From Eubacteriales bacterium (GTDB taxonomy: Bacteria; Bacillota; Clostridia; Acetivibrionales; JANLFN01): 64,000 nt of DNA. A program made the position numbers and the translations under genes. The stretch is taken from positions 62,001 through 126,000 of the forward strand of contig JANLFN010000001.1 of the NCBI GenBank assembly GCA_024655885.1, read 5' to 3'. The notes below the pieces were generated by a model, which saw only the letters and a program-made list of their open reading frames with translations, did no database searches and was not told where the DNA came from. Below are positions 26,048-34,483 of this stretch, piece after piece (the first letter of the stretch is position 1; each line of letters opens with the position of its first letter).

Positions 26048-27304
26048 ATGTTTAAAAGATATAAATTAGATAACGGTATCAGGGTTGTGTGTGAAAAAAT
26101 TCCTTACATGCATTCAGTTTCTCTCGGCATATGGATTGGTACCGGTTCCAGGAATGAAAATATTTCCAATAACGGTATTTCTCATTTTATTGAACATATG
26201 CTTTTCAAAGGAACAGAAAGCAAAAGTGCAAAGGAAATAGCCGAAACAATTGACAATATCGGCGGACAGCTGAATGCTTTTACCGGTAAGGAGTGCACCT
26301 GTTTCTATGCGAAAACCCTTGATGCCCATATCAATATATCCCTTGAATTGCTTTCCGACATGTTTTTCAATTCCAGGTTTGATAAAAAAGATATTGATGT
26401 AGAGAATAAAGTAATCCTTGAAGAAATAGGCATGTATGAAGATTCACCCGAAGAACTGGTACACGACCTGCTGTCCGAAACCATATGGGCAGGGGATTCT
26501 CTGGGTTATCCCATACTGGGCACCGAGGAGAGTTTAAGGAATATCAACCGGCAAACCATCCAAGAATATCTCCGTCAAAACTATACCCCCGAAAATACGG
26601 TAATCTCCGTAGCAGGCAATTATGAAGACGACAAGCTGGCCGAGTTGATAGAACAATATTTTAGCGGCTGGAATTTACAGGTGAAGAGCAAAAAACCTTA
26701 TAAGACGCCCGAATTTGTTGTAAATTCAAGAATAAGGGAAAAAGACACAGAACAGGTACATATATGCCTTGGTTTTAATGGCATAGAGCAGGGAAATGAT
26801 GAATTGTATGCACTTCTGGCTGTGAACAATATTTTGGGGGGCGGCATGAGCTCCAGGCTGTTCCAAAAAATCCGTGAAGAAAAGGGGCTGGCATACTCCA
26901 TTTATTCCTATCCTTCATCCTATAAAGACGCAGGACAATTTACCATATATGCAGGGATGAACCCCGAACACCTGGAAAAGGTCATTGCTTTGATTTACAA
27001 AGAGATCGATGGGCTGAGAAAAAACGGGATAGGGAAAGAAGATTTGGAAAAATCAAAGGAACAGCTTAAAGGCAGCTACATTCTTGGGCTGGAAAGCACC
27101 AGCAGCCGCATGAACAGTATAGGAAAATCCGAATTGCTGCTGGGTGTAATATACACGCCGGAGGAAATATTGCAAAAGATTGACAACATAACCATGGAAG
27201 ATATTCATAGAGCAATTGCTTCCACTTTTAATATGGAAAAAGTAAGCTTTTCAGCGGTAGGAAGACTGAATAAGGATATTGATTTTATAAAACTGTTTAA
27301 CTAG
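26048..27304 (+). CDS. mlpA: M16 family zinc metalloprotease (MlpA/YmxG/PepR)
   Basis: A 418-residue insulinase-family peptidase of the processing-peptidase type. The inverted zinc motif HXXEH is present (ISHFIEHMLFKGT, His-Phe-Ile-Glu-His at about residues 46-50), with the distal Glu in ENKVILEEIGMYEDSP (about 120-135). The second M16 half without metal site follows (NNILGGGMSSRLFQKIREEKGLAYS). Its position between pnp and dpaA is the same as mlpA in Bacillus. The start follows CTGGAGG. A strong terminator stands downstream. Confidence 0.93.
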   Translation: MFKRYKLDNGIRVVCEKIPYMHSVSLGIWIGTGSRNENISNNGISHFIEHMLFKGTESKSAKEIAETIDNIGGQLNAFTGKECTCFYAKTLDAHINISLELLSDMFFNSRFDKKDIDVENKVILEEIGMYEDSPEELVHDLLSETIWAGDSLGYPILGTEESLRNINRQTIQEYLRQNYTPENTVISVAGNYEDDKLAELIEQYFSGWNLQVKSKKPYKTPEFVVNSRIREKDTEQVHICLGFNGIEQGNDELYALLAVNNILGGGMSSRLFQKIREEKGLAYSIYSYPSSYKDAGQFTIYAGMNPEHLEKVIALIYKEIDGLRKNGIGKEDLEKSKEQLKGSYILGLESTSSRMNSIGKSELLLGVIYTPEEILQKIDNITMEDIHRAIASTFNMEKVSFSAVGRLNKDIDFIKLFN

Positions 27305-27375
27305 GCTCCGTAGCACAATTCATTTCCGGAAGCGGGCACAGCACTCAAGCAAGTGCTCCTGAAATGGTCCGGCTT

Positions 27376-27429
27376 AAGGCAAGGGGCTGCGGCAAAACCT
27401 GAATTTTGCCGCAACCCCTTGCCTTTATT
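27376..27429 (+). terminator. Terminator after the M16 protease gene
   Basis: AAGGCAAGGGG and GCTGCGGCAAAA (from 27376) pair with TTTTGCCGCA and CCCCTTGCCTT (to 27425), a stem of over 20 bp with a 6-base loop, followed by TATTTC. It isolates the dpa transcript from the upstream gene. Confidence 0.8.
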
Positions 27430-27461
27430 TCTCCGGCCTATATCTACAAAAATAGTCAAGC

Positions 27462-27489
27462 ACTTAAAAGTTGAAAGATACATAATATA
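27462..27489 (+). promoter_or_regulatory. Sigma-K-type promoter of dpaA
   Basis: An AC dinucleotide in the -35 position (27462-27463) and CATAATATA (27481-27489) are separated by 17 bases. This agrees with the sigma-K consensus (AC, 16-17 bases, CATANNNTA). In B. subtilis the orthologous spoVF operon is read by sigma-K in the mother cell. Transcription would begin about 35 bases before the GTG start of dpaA. Confidence 0.65.
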
Positions 27490-27533
27490 ATATTGGCTGT
27501 AGCATTTGGGTTGATGAAATGGAGGAGTTAGCG

Positions 27534-28061
27534 GTGAATAATAAAAAATTTACAATAATCGGAGGGGATTTGAGGAATATAAAGCTTGCCAACTTAATTG
27601 CAGGTGAAGGAAATAAAGTTAACATATATGGGTTTAAAAATGCGGGCTTTGAGACGGGTATTAAGGAAAGCGAAGACCTGGGCCTTGCTATTGATGAATC
27701 GGATGTTATCATTGGCCCTCTGCCGTGCTCCAATGATAATGAAACCATAAACAGTCCTTTCCACCCCGACAGGATTTACATAAATGAAGTCTTTAAAACC
27801 ATGAACAAAAATCAGTTGTTTATTGCCGGGCGGATTGGAGAAAAAATATCAAACCTTGCTCAAATCTACAATGTCTATTCCATTGATATTTGGGACAGAG
27901 AGGAAATGGCCGTACTGAACGCAATCCCTATTGCGTTACCGAAAGGGGCACACCGGGTCCTGGTTTTAGCACTAGCGACGCTTTTTTCTAAAATGCTCGA
28001 CAGCATATCTGCTGGAAATAACTTGATCTTAAAAAGCATTGCAAAAGCAACGGCCATTTGA
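27534..28061 (+). CDS. dpaA: Dipicolinate synthase subunit A, 5' part, interrupted by a mobile element
   Basis: DpaA (SpoVFA) with DpaB makes dipicolinic acid in the mother cell. Residues 1-132 are real DpaA (KFTIIGGDLRNIKLANLIA, then WDREEMAVLNAIP); the family reading stops at codon 132 (27929). The next 43 codons are element DNA read by chance to a stop at 28059, giving a 175-residue product lacking the C-terminal Rossmann part. GTG 27534 lies 6 bases after GGAGGAG. The missing 3' part lies 14.3 kb away at 42187-42675 in the same orientation. Joining the two at AACGCAATCCC gives a single 290-codon gene, near the normal length of about 300. Confidence 0.95.
   Translation: MNNKKFTIIGGDLRNIKLANLIAGEGNKVNIYGFKNAGFETGIKESEDLGLAIDESDVIIGPLPCSNDNETINSPFHPDRIYINEVFKTMNKNQLFIAGRIGEKISNLAQIYNVYSIDIWDREEMAVLNAIPIALPKGAHRVLVLALATLFSKMLDSISAGNNLILKSIAKATAI
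27918..27928 (+). repeat. attL, left 11-bp core repeat
   Basis: AACGCAATCCC, the left copy of the direct repeat at the point where DpaA homology ends. The element side continues TATTGCGTTACC, whose ATTGCGTT is the reverse complement of AACGCAAT, so the left junction is itself an inverted repeat around CCCT. The likely central crossover dinucleotide is CC at 27927-27928. Confidence 0.88.
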
Positions 28062-28412
28062 ATGACTCCAATAGCAAAAAATAGGATATGCAGCGGTGAA
28101 TGGACCTCAGGATATAACACTGTATAACAATCCACATGCAGAGAATTGCACCAAGGATTCCACTCATATAAGGCCCGTATTTGAATTTAAAACAGGTCAT
28201 TATGCAGGAAGTGACGTTCCCTGCACCTATCACTGTGAATAAAAATATGCCGGAATTAAGAAGCTGCTAAAAGGTGAATTCTTTAGTGCTTGGGCGGCAG
28301 GCATTCCGAATTTGATGCCGCTGGGGTCCGACAGTGCCAACATACCGCCGAAGAATGCGCCTATGCCAACACAAGCCTGTAAAAAAATCAAACAGCGGGT
28401 TAAGACTTTCAT
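27985..28412 (-). pseudogene. Small membrane protein gene broken by two frameshifts
   Basis: From ATG 28412 (with AAGGAG 8 bases before it) the minus strand reads MKVLTRCLIFLQACVGIGAF and so on for about 55 codons, then continues in another frame (GIFLFTVIGAGNVTSCIMTC) after a one-base loss near 28250, and again in a third frame (VHSPLHILFFAIGVIQMAVA) after a shift near 28105. Joined, it would be an approximately 140-residue protein with four hydrophobic segments. I do not recognise the family. Its end lies within about 60 bases of attL. It is antisense to the chance tail of the dpaA 5' part. Sequencing error in one base run cannot be excluded, but two shifts suggest decay. Confidence 0.6.
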
Positions 28413-28454
28413 CCCATGATCTCCTTGTATCCTAATGCGTTTTCATACATTAAG

Positions 28455-28484
28455 TCAAAGCGGCAGAAGATTCTGCCGCTTTGA
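28455..28484. repeat. Perfect 14-bp inverted repeat after the peptide transporter operon
   Basis: TCAAAGCGGCAGAA (28455-28468) and TTCTGCCGCTTTGA (28471-28484) are perfectly complementary. It lies 39 bases after the dppF stop on the minus strand and probably terminates or stabilises that transcript, although no T run is present. Confidence 0.6.
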
Positions 28485-28522
28485 GCAGATATTCCGCTTT
28501 TATTAAGCCCCTTTTTGCTTTA

Positions 28523-29497
28523 TTATATCCCGTCATACAGCCGGCAGGCCACGCGGTGGCCGCCGCCCACATCCTTAAGCTCGGGGAATGTCTCGCCGCA
28601 GCCCTCAAACGCTTTAAAGCAGCGCGAGAAAAAGCGGCAGCCCTTGCCCGGGTCAATGGGGCTTGGCACATCGCCTTTCAGAATAATGCGCTCCTTCTTC
28701 CGGGTAACGTCGGTAGTGGGAATGGCCGAAAACAACGCCTGGGTGTAGGGGTTTAGCGGGTTTTCATACAGCTCGTCCTTTGTGGCAATTTCCATGAGCT
28801 TGCCGAGATACATTACCCCCACTCTGTCGCTGATATGCTTTACCACATTAAGACCATGGGCGATAAACAGGTAGGTAAGGCCGAACTCGTCTTTTAAATC
28901 ACTCAGCAGGTTCAACACCTGGGCCTGAATGGATACGTCCAGCGCCGACACCGGCTCGTCGCACACAATCAGCTTGGGCTGCACTGCCAGTGCGCGCGCA
29001 ATGCCCACACGCTGGCGCTGGCCGCCTGAAAATTCATGGGGATAGCGGTTGCGGTGGTGGTTTGCAAGTCCCACACAGTTGAGCAGGTAGTTCACCCTGG
29101 CCTCCACTTTGTTAGAAGGCAGCAGCTTATTGATGCGTATAGGCTCGGCGATAATGTCGCCGATGGTCATGCGCGGGTTGAGCGAAGCGTAGGGGTCCTG
29201 GAAGATAAGCTGGATATCCCTGCAGTATTCGCGCCGCTTTGTATCGTTTAACGCGGTGAGGTCCTGACCGTTAAAAATGATTGTACCGCTTGTGGGGCGA
29301 TAGAGGTTCACCAGCATCTTGCCGATGGTGGTTTTGCCGCAGCCCGACTCACCCACCAACCCGAAGGTTTCCCCATTGTAGATGTCAAAAGTAACGTCAT
29401 CCACAGCCTTGAGCACTGAGGTGGGGCGTCCCAGCAGGTCGGTTTCCACCGTAAAGTACTTTTTGAGATTCTTAATCTGTACGAGGGGCTCACTCAT
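28523..29497 (-). CDS. dppF: Dipeptide/oligopeptide ABC transporter ATP-binding protein (DppF/OppF)
   Basis: A 324-residue ATPase with Walker A (GESGCGKTT), signature [15 protein letters not shown], Walker B ([12 protein letters not shown]) and the C-terminal oligo/dipeptide-transporter extension with CRFFSRC and later a Cys in GCGETFP, typical of OppF-like proteins. Its start overlaps the dppD end by 8 bases. Codons are markedly richer in G and C at third positions than in dpaA or pnp, as for the whole five-gene block, which suggests later acquisition. It is the last gene of the operon. Confidence 0.93.
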   Translation of the reverse strand: MSEPLVQIKNLKKYFTVETDLLGRPTSVLKAVDDVTFDIYNGETFGLVGESGCGKTTIGKMLVNLYRPTSGTIIFNGQDLTALNDTKRREYCRDIQLIFQDPYASLNPRMTIGDIIAEPIRINKLLPSNKVEARVNYLLNCVGLANHHRNRYPHEFSGGQRQRVGIARALAVQPKLIVCDEPVSALDVSIQAQVLNLLSDLKDEFGLTYLFIAHGLNVVKHISDRVGVMYLGKLMEIATKDELYENPLNPYTQALFSAIPTTDVTRKKERIILKGDVPSPIDPGKGCRFFSRCFKAFEGCGETFPELKDVGGGHRVACRLYDGI

Positions 29498-30470
29498 CGC
29501 TTTTCACCTCCACTTCATCGCTGTATAAGAAGCACCTGACCTTGACGCCGTCCTTCTCCACAAGGGCGGGCATATGCTCTTTGCATTTCTCCATGCAACG
29601 GTCGCACCGGTCGGAAAATGCGCAACCCTCGGGCATGTGCATGGGGTTTGGCACCATGCCCTTAATCATATACAGGCGCTTGCGGTTGTCGTCCAGCTTT
29701 GGAATGGATTGGAGCAGCCCGACGGTATAGGGGTGCCTGGGGGCGGTAAACAGCGTTTTAACGTCCGCTTCCTCCACAATCTTGCCGCAGTACATGACAA
29801 TCACCCTGTCGGCGGCCTCGGCCACAACGCCCAGGTCATGCGTAATCAGCAGCACGGCCATGTTTAGCTTTTCGCGCAGGCTGTACAAAAGGTCCAGGAT
29901 CTGGGCCTGTATGGTTACGTCCAGCGCTGTGGTGGGCTCGTCGGCAATCAAAAGCTCGGGGTGGCAGGAAAGCGCCATGGCAATCATCACCCTTTGACGC
30001 ATGCCGCCGCTCAGCTGGTGAGGGTAGTCGTACGCCCTTTTCCTGGGCGACGGGATCCCTACCAGATCCAGCATCTCTATGGCGCGATTCAAGGCCTTTT
30101 CCTTTGAAAGCTTCATGTGGGTCATGATGCTTTCCATAAGCTGGTCCTTGATGCGGTATACCGGATTGAGCGAGGTCATGGGTTCCTGGAAGATCATGGA
30201 AATCTGGTCGCCGCGTATCTTTTGCAGCTCGTTCAGGGGCAGCCTGATAAGGTCGCTGCCTTTAAAAAGAATCTCTCCGCCCGCAATTTTGCCCGGCTCG
30301 GAAATAAGCCCCATAATCGAAAGGGAGGTTACGCTTTTGCCTGATCCCGATTCACCTACAATGGCAAGTATCTCGCCCTTATCCACCGAAAAGCTGACGT
30401 CGTTGACGGCGCTCACTACACCTTTTTTTAATCTGAATTCAGTTTTTAAATGTTTTACTTCAAGTAGCAT
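29490..30470 (-). CDS. dppD: Dipeptide/oligopeptide ABC transporter ATP-binding protein (DppD/OppD)
   Basis: A 326-residue ATPase with Walker A ([10 protein letters not shown]), signature [15 protein letters not shown] and Walker B ([12 protein letters not shown]). The C-terminal cysteine motif ([18 protein letters not shown]) is that of the DppD/OppD group, where related Cys can bind a 4Fe-4S cluster. It pairs with DppF on the DppB/DppC permease. AAAGGTGG lies 8 bases before the ATG; it follows dppC by 15 bases. High G+C codon use like its neighbours. Confidence 0.93.
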   Translation of the reverse strand: MLLEVKHLKTEFRLKKGVVSAVNDVSFSVDKGEILAIVGESGSGKSVTSLSIMGLISEPGKIAGGEILFKGSDLIRLPLNELQKIRGDQISMIFQEPMTSLNPVYRIKDQLMESIMTHMKLSKEKALNRAIEMLDLVGIPSPRKRAYDYPHQLSGGMRQRVMIAMALSCHPELLIADEPTTALDVTIQAQILDLLYSLREKLNMAVLLITHDLGVVAEAADRVIVMYCGKIVEEADVKTLFTAPRHPYTVGLLQSIPKLDDNRKRLYMIKGMVPNPMHMPEGCAFSDRCDRCMEKCKEHMPALVEKDGVKVRCFLYSDEVEVKSDE

Positions 30471-30485
30471 AGCTGTGTACCACCT

Positions 30486-31388
30486 TTAAATTTTCCTCGA
30501 TTTGGGGTCAAGTGCGTCGCGCAGCCCATCGCCCAGCAGGTTAAATGCCAGCACCGTAATGGTGATGGCGATGCCGGGGAAGACGAGGGTATGGGGGGCG
30601 GAGAAGATAAAGCCTCGCGCACGCCCAAGCATATCGCCCCATTCCGCGAAGGGCGGCTGCACGCCAAGCCCCAAAAAGCCGAGGGCCGAAGTATCCAGTA
30701 CCGCTGTGGAAATGCCGAGGGTTGCCCTTACCACAATGGAGGAGAGAATATTGGGTACGATATGCTTAAAAACGATGCGCACATCCTTGTTGCCCACCAC
30801 CTTTGCCGCCTGCACATAATCGTTTTCTTTTACCGACAGGATACAGCCGCGCACGATTCTTGCATACTCGGGGATGGAAACGAGGCCTATGGCGATAACC
30901 GCCTTGTCGATGCCCTTGCCCAGCGCCGCCATAAACGCAATGGCAAGCAGGATGGACGGGATGGCGAGCATCATGTCCATGAAGCGCATAATCACGGCAT
31001 CGGTTTTGCCTCCCCGGTAACCGGCCACGGCACCCAGAATGGTGCCGATGGTCAGCGAAATAGCCACCGCGGAAAGGCCCACGGTAAGGGAAATGTGCGT
31101 GCCGTCGATAATCCTTGAAAAGATATCCCTGCCCAACTGGTCGGTTCCAAACCAGTGGGCGGTGCTGGGAGGCTGAAAGCTTATGGCCATGTCGGAATAG
31201 TTGGGGTCATAAGGCATAAGCCATTTGCCGAAGATGGCCACAAAGGTAAGAATTGCAATGATAATAAGCCCCGCAACGGCGCCCTTGTTGGAGATAAGGG
31301 AGGCCCACATTTCTCTAAGCTGCGATTCCGGCTTTTCCAAAACCTCGGTGGTCTGTATGGCGGATATATTGTCTGTGTTGTTCTCCAT
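30486..31388 (-). CDS. dppC: Dipeptide/oligopeptide ABC transporter permease (DppC/OppC)
   Basis: A 300-residue permease with an N-terminal cytoplasmic tail, then six membrane segments. The OppC N-terminal signature is present (FGKWLMPYDPNYSDMA, HWFGTDQLGRDIFSR), as is the EAA loop (AAKVVGNKDVRIVFKHIVPNI). ATG 31388 is 8 bases from AAGGAGG, and that site lies within the end of dppB (3-base gap between genes). Forms the channel with DppB. Confidence 0.94.
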   Translation of the reverse strand: MENNTDNISAIQTTEVLEKPESQLREMWASLISNKGAVAGLIIIAILTFVAIFGKWLMPYDPNYSDMAISFQPPSTAHWFGTDQLGRDIFSRIIDGTHISLTVGLSAVAISLTIGTILGAVAGYRGGKTDAVIMRFMDMMLAIPSILLAIAFMAALGKGIDKAVIAIGLVSIPEYARIVRGCILSVKENDYVQAAKVVGNKDVRIVFKHIVPNILSSIVVRATLGISTAVLDTSALGFLGLGVQPPFAEWGDMLGRARGFIFSAPHTLVFPGIAITITVLAFNLLGDGLRDALDPKSRKI

Positions 31389-31391
31389 GAG

Positions 31392-32408
31392 CTACGCCTC
31401 CTTTTTGGAATACTTGATGCGCGGGTCTAAAAAAGCGTAGATAACGTCTACAATCAGGTTAATAATCACAAAGGTGATTGCCACCAGCATTACCACGCCC
31501 TGGACCACCGGAAAGTCGGACTTTAAAATGCAGTTGACGGTGTAAGCGCCTATCCCCGGCCAGGAGAATACCGTTTCGGTGAGCACCGCGCCTCCTAAAA
31601 GCGAACCGAACTGAAGGCCGATCACCGTTACAATGGGGATAAGCGCATTGCGCAGCGCATGCCTTCTTATCACCCTGCCTTCGGTTACGCCCTTTGCCCG
31701 CGCCGTTCGTATGTAGTCCTGCTCCAGCGTTTCCAGCATGCTGGAGCGCGTCATGCGCGCGATAATGGCCATTGAGTACATGCCAAGCGCGCAGGACGGC
31801 AATATCAGATGAACCAGTGTGTCGGCAAAAGACTGCAGGTTGCCGGTAAGCAGGCTGTCGATAAGGAAAAAGCCGGTCACCGTGGCAGGCTGCAAAAGCG
31901 GGTCGGCCCTGCCGCCCGACGGCAGGATGTGCAGGGTACCCGAAAAGATGATAATCAGGATAATGCCAAGCCAGAAGATTGGCATGGAAACGCCGATCAG
32001 CGCGGTGACCATCCCTGCACTGTCAAACACCGAGTTTTTCTTAACCGCCGATATGGCGCCAATGATAATGCCGAAGAGGGAGGCAAAAAGGATTGACGAG
32101 ACGGCCAGCTCGATGGTAGCGGGAAAACGGGCAAAAATTTCTTCTAGCACCGGCGTTTTCGTATAGTAAGAATGGCCCAGATCGCCGGTAATCACGCCTT
32201 TAATGAAGTTGAAATATTGGATGTGCAAAGGGGCGTTAAGGCCGTTTACCTCACGCCACGCATTTGCCATTTCGACGGTGGCATGCTGCCCCAGCACAAT
32301 GGGCGCCGGGTCGGGTGAAAACACCCGCATGATGACAAAAACGATGATGGAAACGCCGATTAAAACCGGAATCAGCATCAAAAGCCGTTTAATAATGTAT
32401 TTCAGCAT
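31392..32408 (-). CDS. dppB: Dipeptide/oligopeptide ABC transporter permease (DppB/OppB)
   Basis: A 338-residue permease with six membrane segments. OppB/DppB features: N-terminal KYIIKRLLMLIPVLIGVSI, GDLGHSYYTKTPVLEEIFAR, and the EAA loop (ARAKGVTEGRVIRRHALRNA). ATG 32408 is chosen; two in-frame TTG codons just upstream (32417, 32414) are alternatives because the ribosome site (AAAGG) is weak. It is the first permease gene after the binding protein gene and is separated from it by two large hairpins. Confidence 0.93.
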   Translation of the reverse strand: MLKYIIKRLLMLIPVLIGVSIIVFVIMRVFSPDPAPIVLGQHATVEMANAWREVNGLNAPLHIQYFNFIKGVITGDLGHSYYTKTPVLEEIFARFPATIELAVSSILFASLFGIIIGAISAVKKNSVFDSAGMVTALIGVSMPIFWLGIILIIIFSGTLHILPSGGRADPLLQPATVTGFFLIDSLLTGNLQSFADTLVHLILPSCALGMYSMAIIARMTRSSMLETLEQDYIRTARAKGVTEGRVIRRHALRNALIPIVTVIGLQFGSLLGGAVLTETVFSWPGIGAYTVNCILKSDFPVVQGVVMLVAITFVIINLIVDVIYAFLDPRIKYSKKEA

Positions 32409-32545
32409 CCGCAACAAACCTTTCGTAGGAGTTAATATGCGCGTTTATGTCACTGTAAAAGGTGGACCGTATATCACGCTTTGCATATGCCGGAGGATTC
32501 AGGCACATGCAAAGCGCCACGCCCCATTACAAAAAGCTTAATGTC

Positions 32546-32580
32546 GGAAGACGGCAAAATTCAACGAATTGCCGTCTTCC
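32546..32580 (-). repeat. Hairpin 2 between dppA and dppB
   Basis: GGAAGACGGCAA (32546-32557) pairs with TTGCCGTCTTCC (32569-32580), with two extra A residues bulged near the loop. On the transcribed minus strand it follows the perfect hairpin at 32594-32638 and precedes TTAAGCTTTTTG. It may be a partial terminator lowering permease expression. Confidence 0.65.
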
Positions 32581-32593
32581 GGCTGTCAGCGGC

Positions 32594-32638
32594 CCAAATC
32601 GAATAGGTTTAAGCAAAGCTTAAACCTATTCGATTTGG
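32594..32638 (-). repeat. Perfect 21-bp hairpin directly after dppA
   Basis: The 21 bases beginning CCAAATCGAATAGG (32594-32614) are perfectly complementary to 32618-32638 around an AAA loop. It lies 11 bases past the dppA stop on the transcribed minus strand. Such a structure usually protects the binding-protein mRNA 3' end. Confidence 0.75.
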
Positions 32639-32648
32639 AATATAAAAA

Positions 32649-34208
32649 CTATTTGTTTTTCGACATCCCGGATAAGAAAACATTGCCCGTTACATGGTAG
32701 TAATAGCCCTGAACCTTAGGACTGTATGCGGAAAGGAGCTTAGAGTGCGAAACCAGCAGCCACGGATTCTGGTCGGCCTGAATCTTCTCAAGCTGTGCGT
32801 AGATATCGTCGCGCTCCGGGCCTTCAGGGGTCGCCTTGCCTTTCGCAATAAGTTCGTTGTACTGAGGGTTGTCGTAGCGGGCCACGTTCATGGTCGGGTC
32901 TTTGTCGGAGAGCAGAGCCATGAAGTTGTCGGGGTCGCCGTTGTCGCCCGTCCAGCCATAGAAACAGATGTCGTAGTCACCGGCCTTTATCTTCTGTTTA
33001 TAGGTTGTCCAGTCGAACACCTCAATGTTGCAGGTGACGCCCACTTTGGACAGGTAGCCCTGAACTGCTTCGGCAAGCGCCTGGCCGGTGGCGGTGTTGT
33101 AAGGCCTGGGGTTGGAGTAGGTGATCATATGAACGCTGGTAATGCCTGCTTTTGCAAGTGCTGCCTTGGCGGCTTCAGGGTCATAGGCGACCTGCTTTAC
33201 ATCCTTGGCAAAGCCGGGCACAAAGCTGGGCAGGATGGAATCGGCAGGAGAAGCATAGCCCTGATAGAGGCTCTTCACCAGCTCGGGTACATTGATTGCC
33301 TGGGAGAATGCCTTTCTGTTTTCAGGCTTGCTGAAAATGGGAGAGGTGGTATTGTAGGCCATGTAGTTGATGTTCATGCCGTCGGGCTGGTCAACCACAT
33401 TGCCGGCTTTGGTAATCTGGTCCACTACCGTGGCGTCGATGCCGTCAATCATGTCAACCTCGCCGTTGTTGAGCGCCACCACCCTGGCGGAGTTGTCCTT
33501 GATAATTTTAAAGATAACATTTTTGGTTTTCGCCTTTTCTCCCCAATAATCGTCGTTCCTGACCAGAACAACGGCCTGGTCCTTATCCCATCTAACAAAC
33601 TTATAGGGACCAGTGCCGACGGGATGCTCGTTTACATTGTTGTTGTTGTCCTGCAGTGCCTTGGGGCTTACCATGGGCGCTGCAATGCTCATGGCAAGGT
33701 TGTACAGGAAAGGCGTGCAGACATCCTTTAAAGTGATTACAACAGTGTATTCATCGACAGCCTCTACCTTGGTAACATAGCCGTATACGAAATCGGCGTA
33801 ACTCATATCCTGGGTGGCCTTGCCCTTCATCTGGCGCTCGATGTTGAACTTGACGGCCTCGGCATTGAAGTCGGTGCCGTCATGGAACTTCACGCCCTTG
33901 CGCAGATGGAAGGTGTAGGTTAAGCCGTCCTTGCTTACATCCCACGATTCGGCTAGGCAGGGCTCAAGTTTGGTGGAATCTTTCGCATACTTTAAAAGGC
34001 CCTCATAGATGTTAACGATAACCTTGGAGGATTCGCCGTCATCCACCAGCGCGGGGTCAAGCCCTCTTGGTTCCGCGCCCTGCGCAAAGATCAGCGTGTC
34101 GGTCGAAGCTTGAGTTGGGCTCTGCTGTCTGCTGCCGCATGCCGTAAAGGTGAGGCACAACAGAACCGTGGCCAGCACAACACAAAATACTCTTTTTACT
34201 GTGTTCAT
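32649..34208 (-). CDS. dppA: Dipeptide/oligopeptide ABC transporter substrate-binding lipoprotein
   Basis: A 519-residue SBP_bac_5 lipoprotein. The signal peptide ends in the lipobox FTAC (Cys24). Family motifs are LDPALVDDGESSKVIVNIYEGL, TYTFHLRKGVKFHDGTDFNAEAV (limit: shown to FHDG in the sequence) and VGTGPYKFVRW. Ligand is probably small peptides; nickel or other solutes are possible in this family. I start at ATG 34208 after GAGGAAGAGAG; the longer upstream frame lacks a site and would bury the signal peptide. It heads the operon dppA-B-C-D-F within the dpaA element. Confidence 0.92.
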   Translation of the reverse strand: MNTVKRVFCVVLATVLLCLTFTACGSRQQSPTQASTDTLIFAQGAEPRGLDPALVDDGESSKVIVNIYEGLLKYAKDSTKLEPCLAESWDVSKDGLTYTFHLRKGVKFHDGTDFNAEAVKFNIERQMKGKATQDMSYADFVYGYVTKVEAVDEYTVVITLKDVCTPFLYNLAMSIAAPMVSPKALQDNNNNVNEHPVGTGPYKFVRWDKDQAVVLVRNDDYWGEKAKTKNVIFKIIKDNSARVVALNNGEVDMIDGIDATVVDQITKAGNVVDQPDGMNINYMAYNTTSPIFSKPENRKAFSQAINVPELVKSLYQGYASPADSILPSFVPGFAKDVKQVAYDPEAAKAALAKAGITSVHMITYSNPRPYNTATGQALAEAVQGYLSKVGVTCNIEVFDWTTYKQKIKAGDYDICFYGWTGDNGDPDNFMALLSDKDPTMNVARYDNPQYNELIAKGKATPEGPERDDIYAQLEKIQADQNPWLLVSHSKLLSAYSPKVQGYYYHVTGNVFLSGMSKNK

Positions 34209-34483
34209 CACTCTCTTCCTCTCTTTCAAATATTTTACATGAAAAAAAGGCACTTGCCTTAAACGGCAAGCATCCTCGCTTATTGTGTTTACTATAATAT
34301 CACAAATAAGCCGATTAAACAATGGGTAAATAACATAAAACCACGGCTGACGCACGAAATTTATCTACAACCGACAGCCCGTCGGGAGTTTTTAAACAAA
34401 ATATTCAAAAAACGGATTAAACAGCCACATTTTTATTCATCTGTAATAAAATGGAATTAGAAATAAAAAAGTAGGGAATAAAA

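Noticed and set aside
27875-28135. An independent minus-strand protein at the left junction
   Set aside because: It is one of three frames of a single broken membrane gene, and its last third is antisense dpaA.
32694-33731. A long plus-strand frame of 345 codons
   Set aside because: It lies fully antisense to dppA; composition is low-complexity Val/Gly and it lacks a ribosome site. It is a shadow of the G+C-rich gene.
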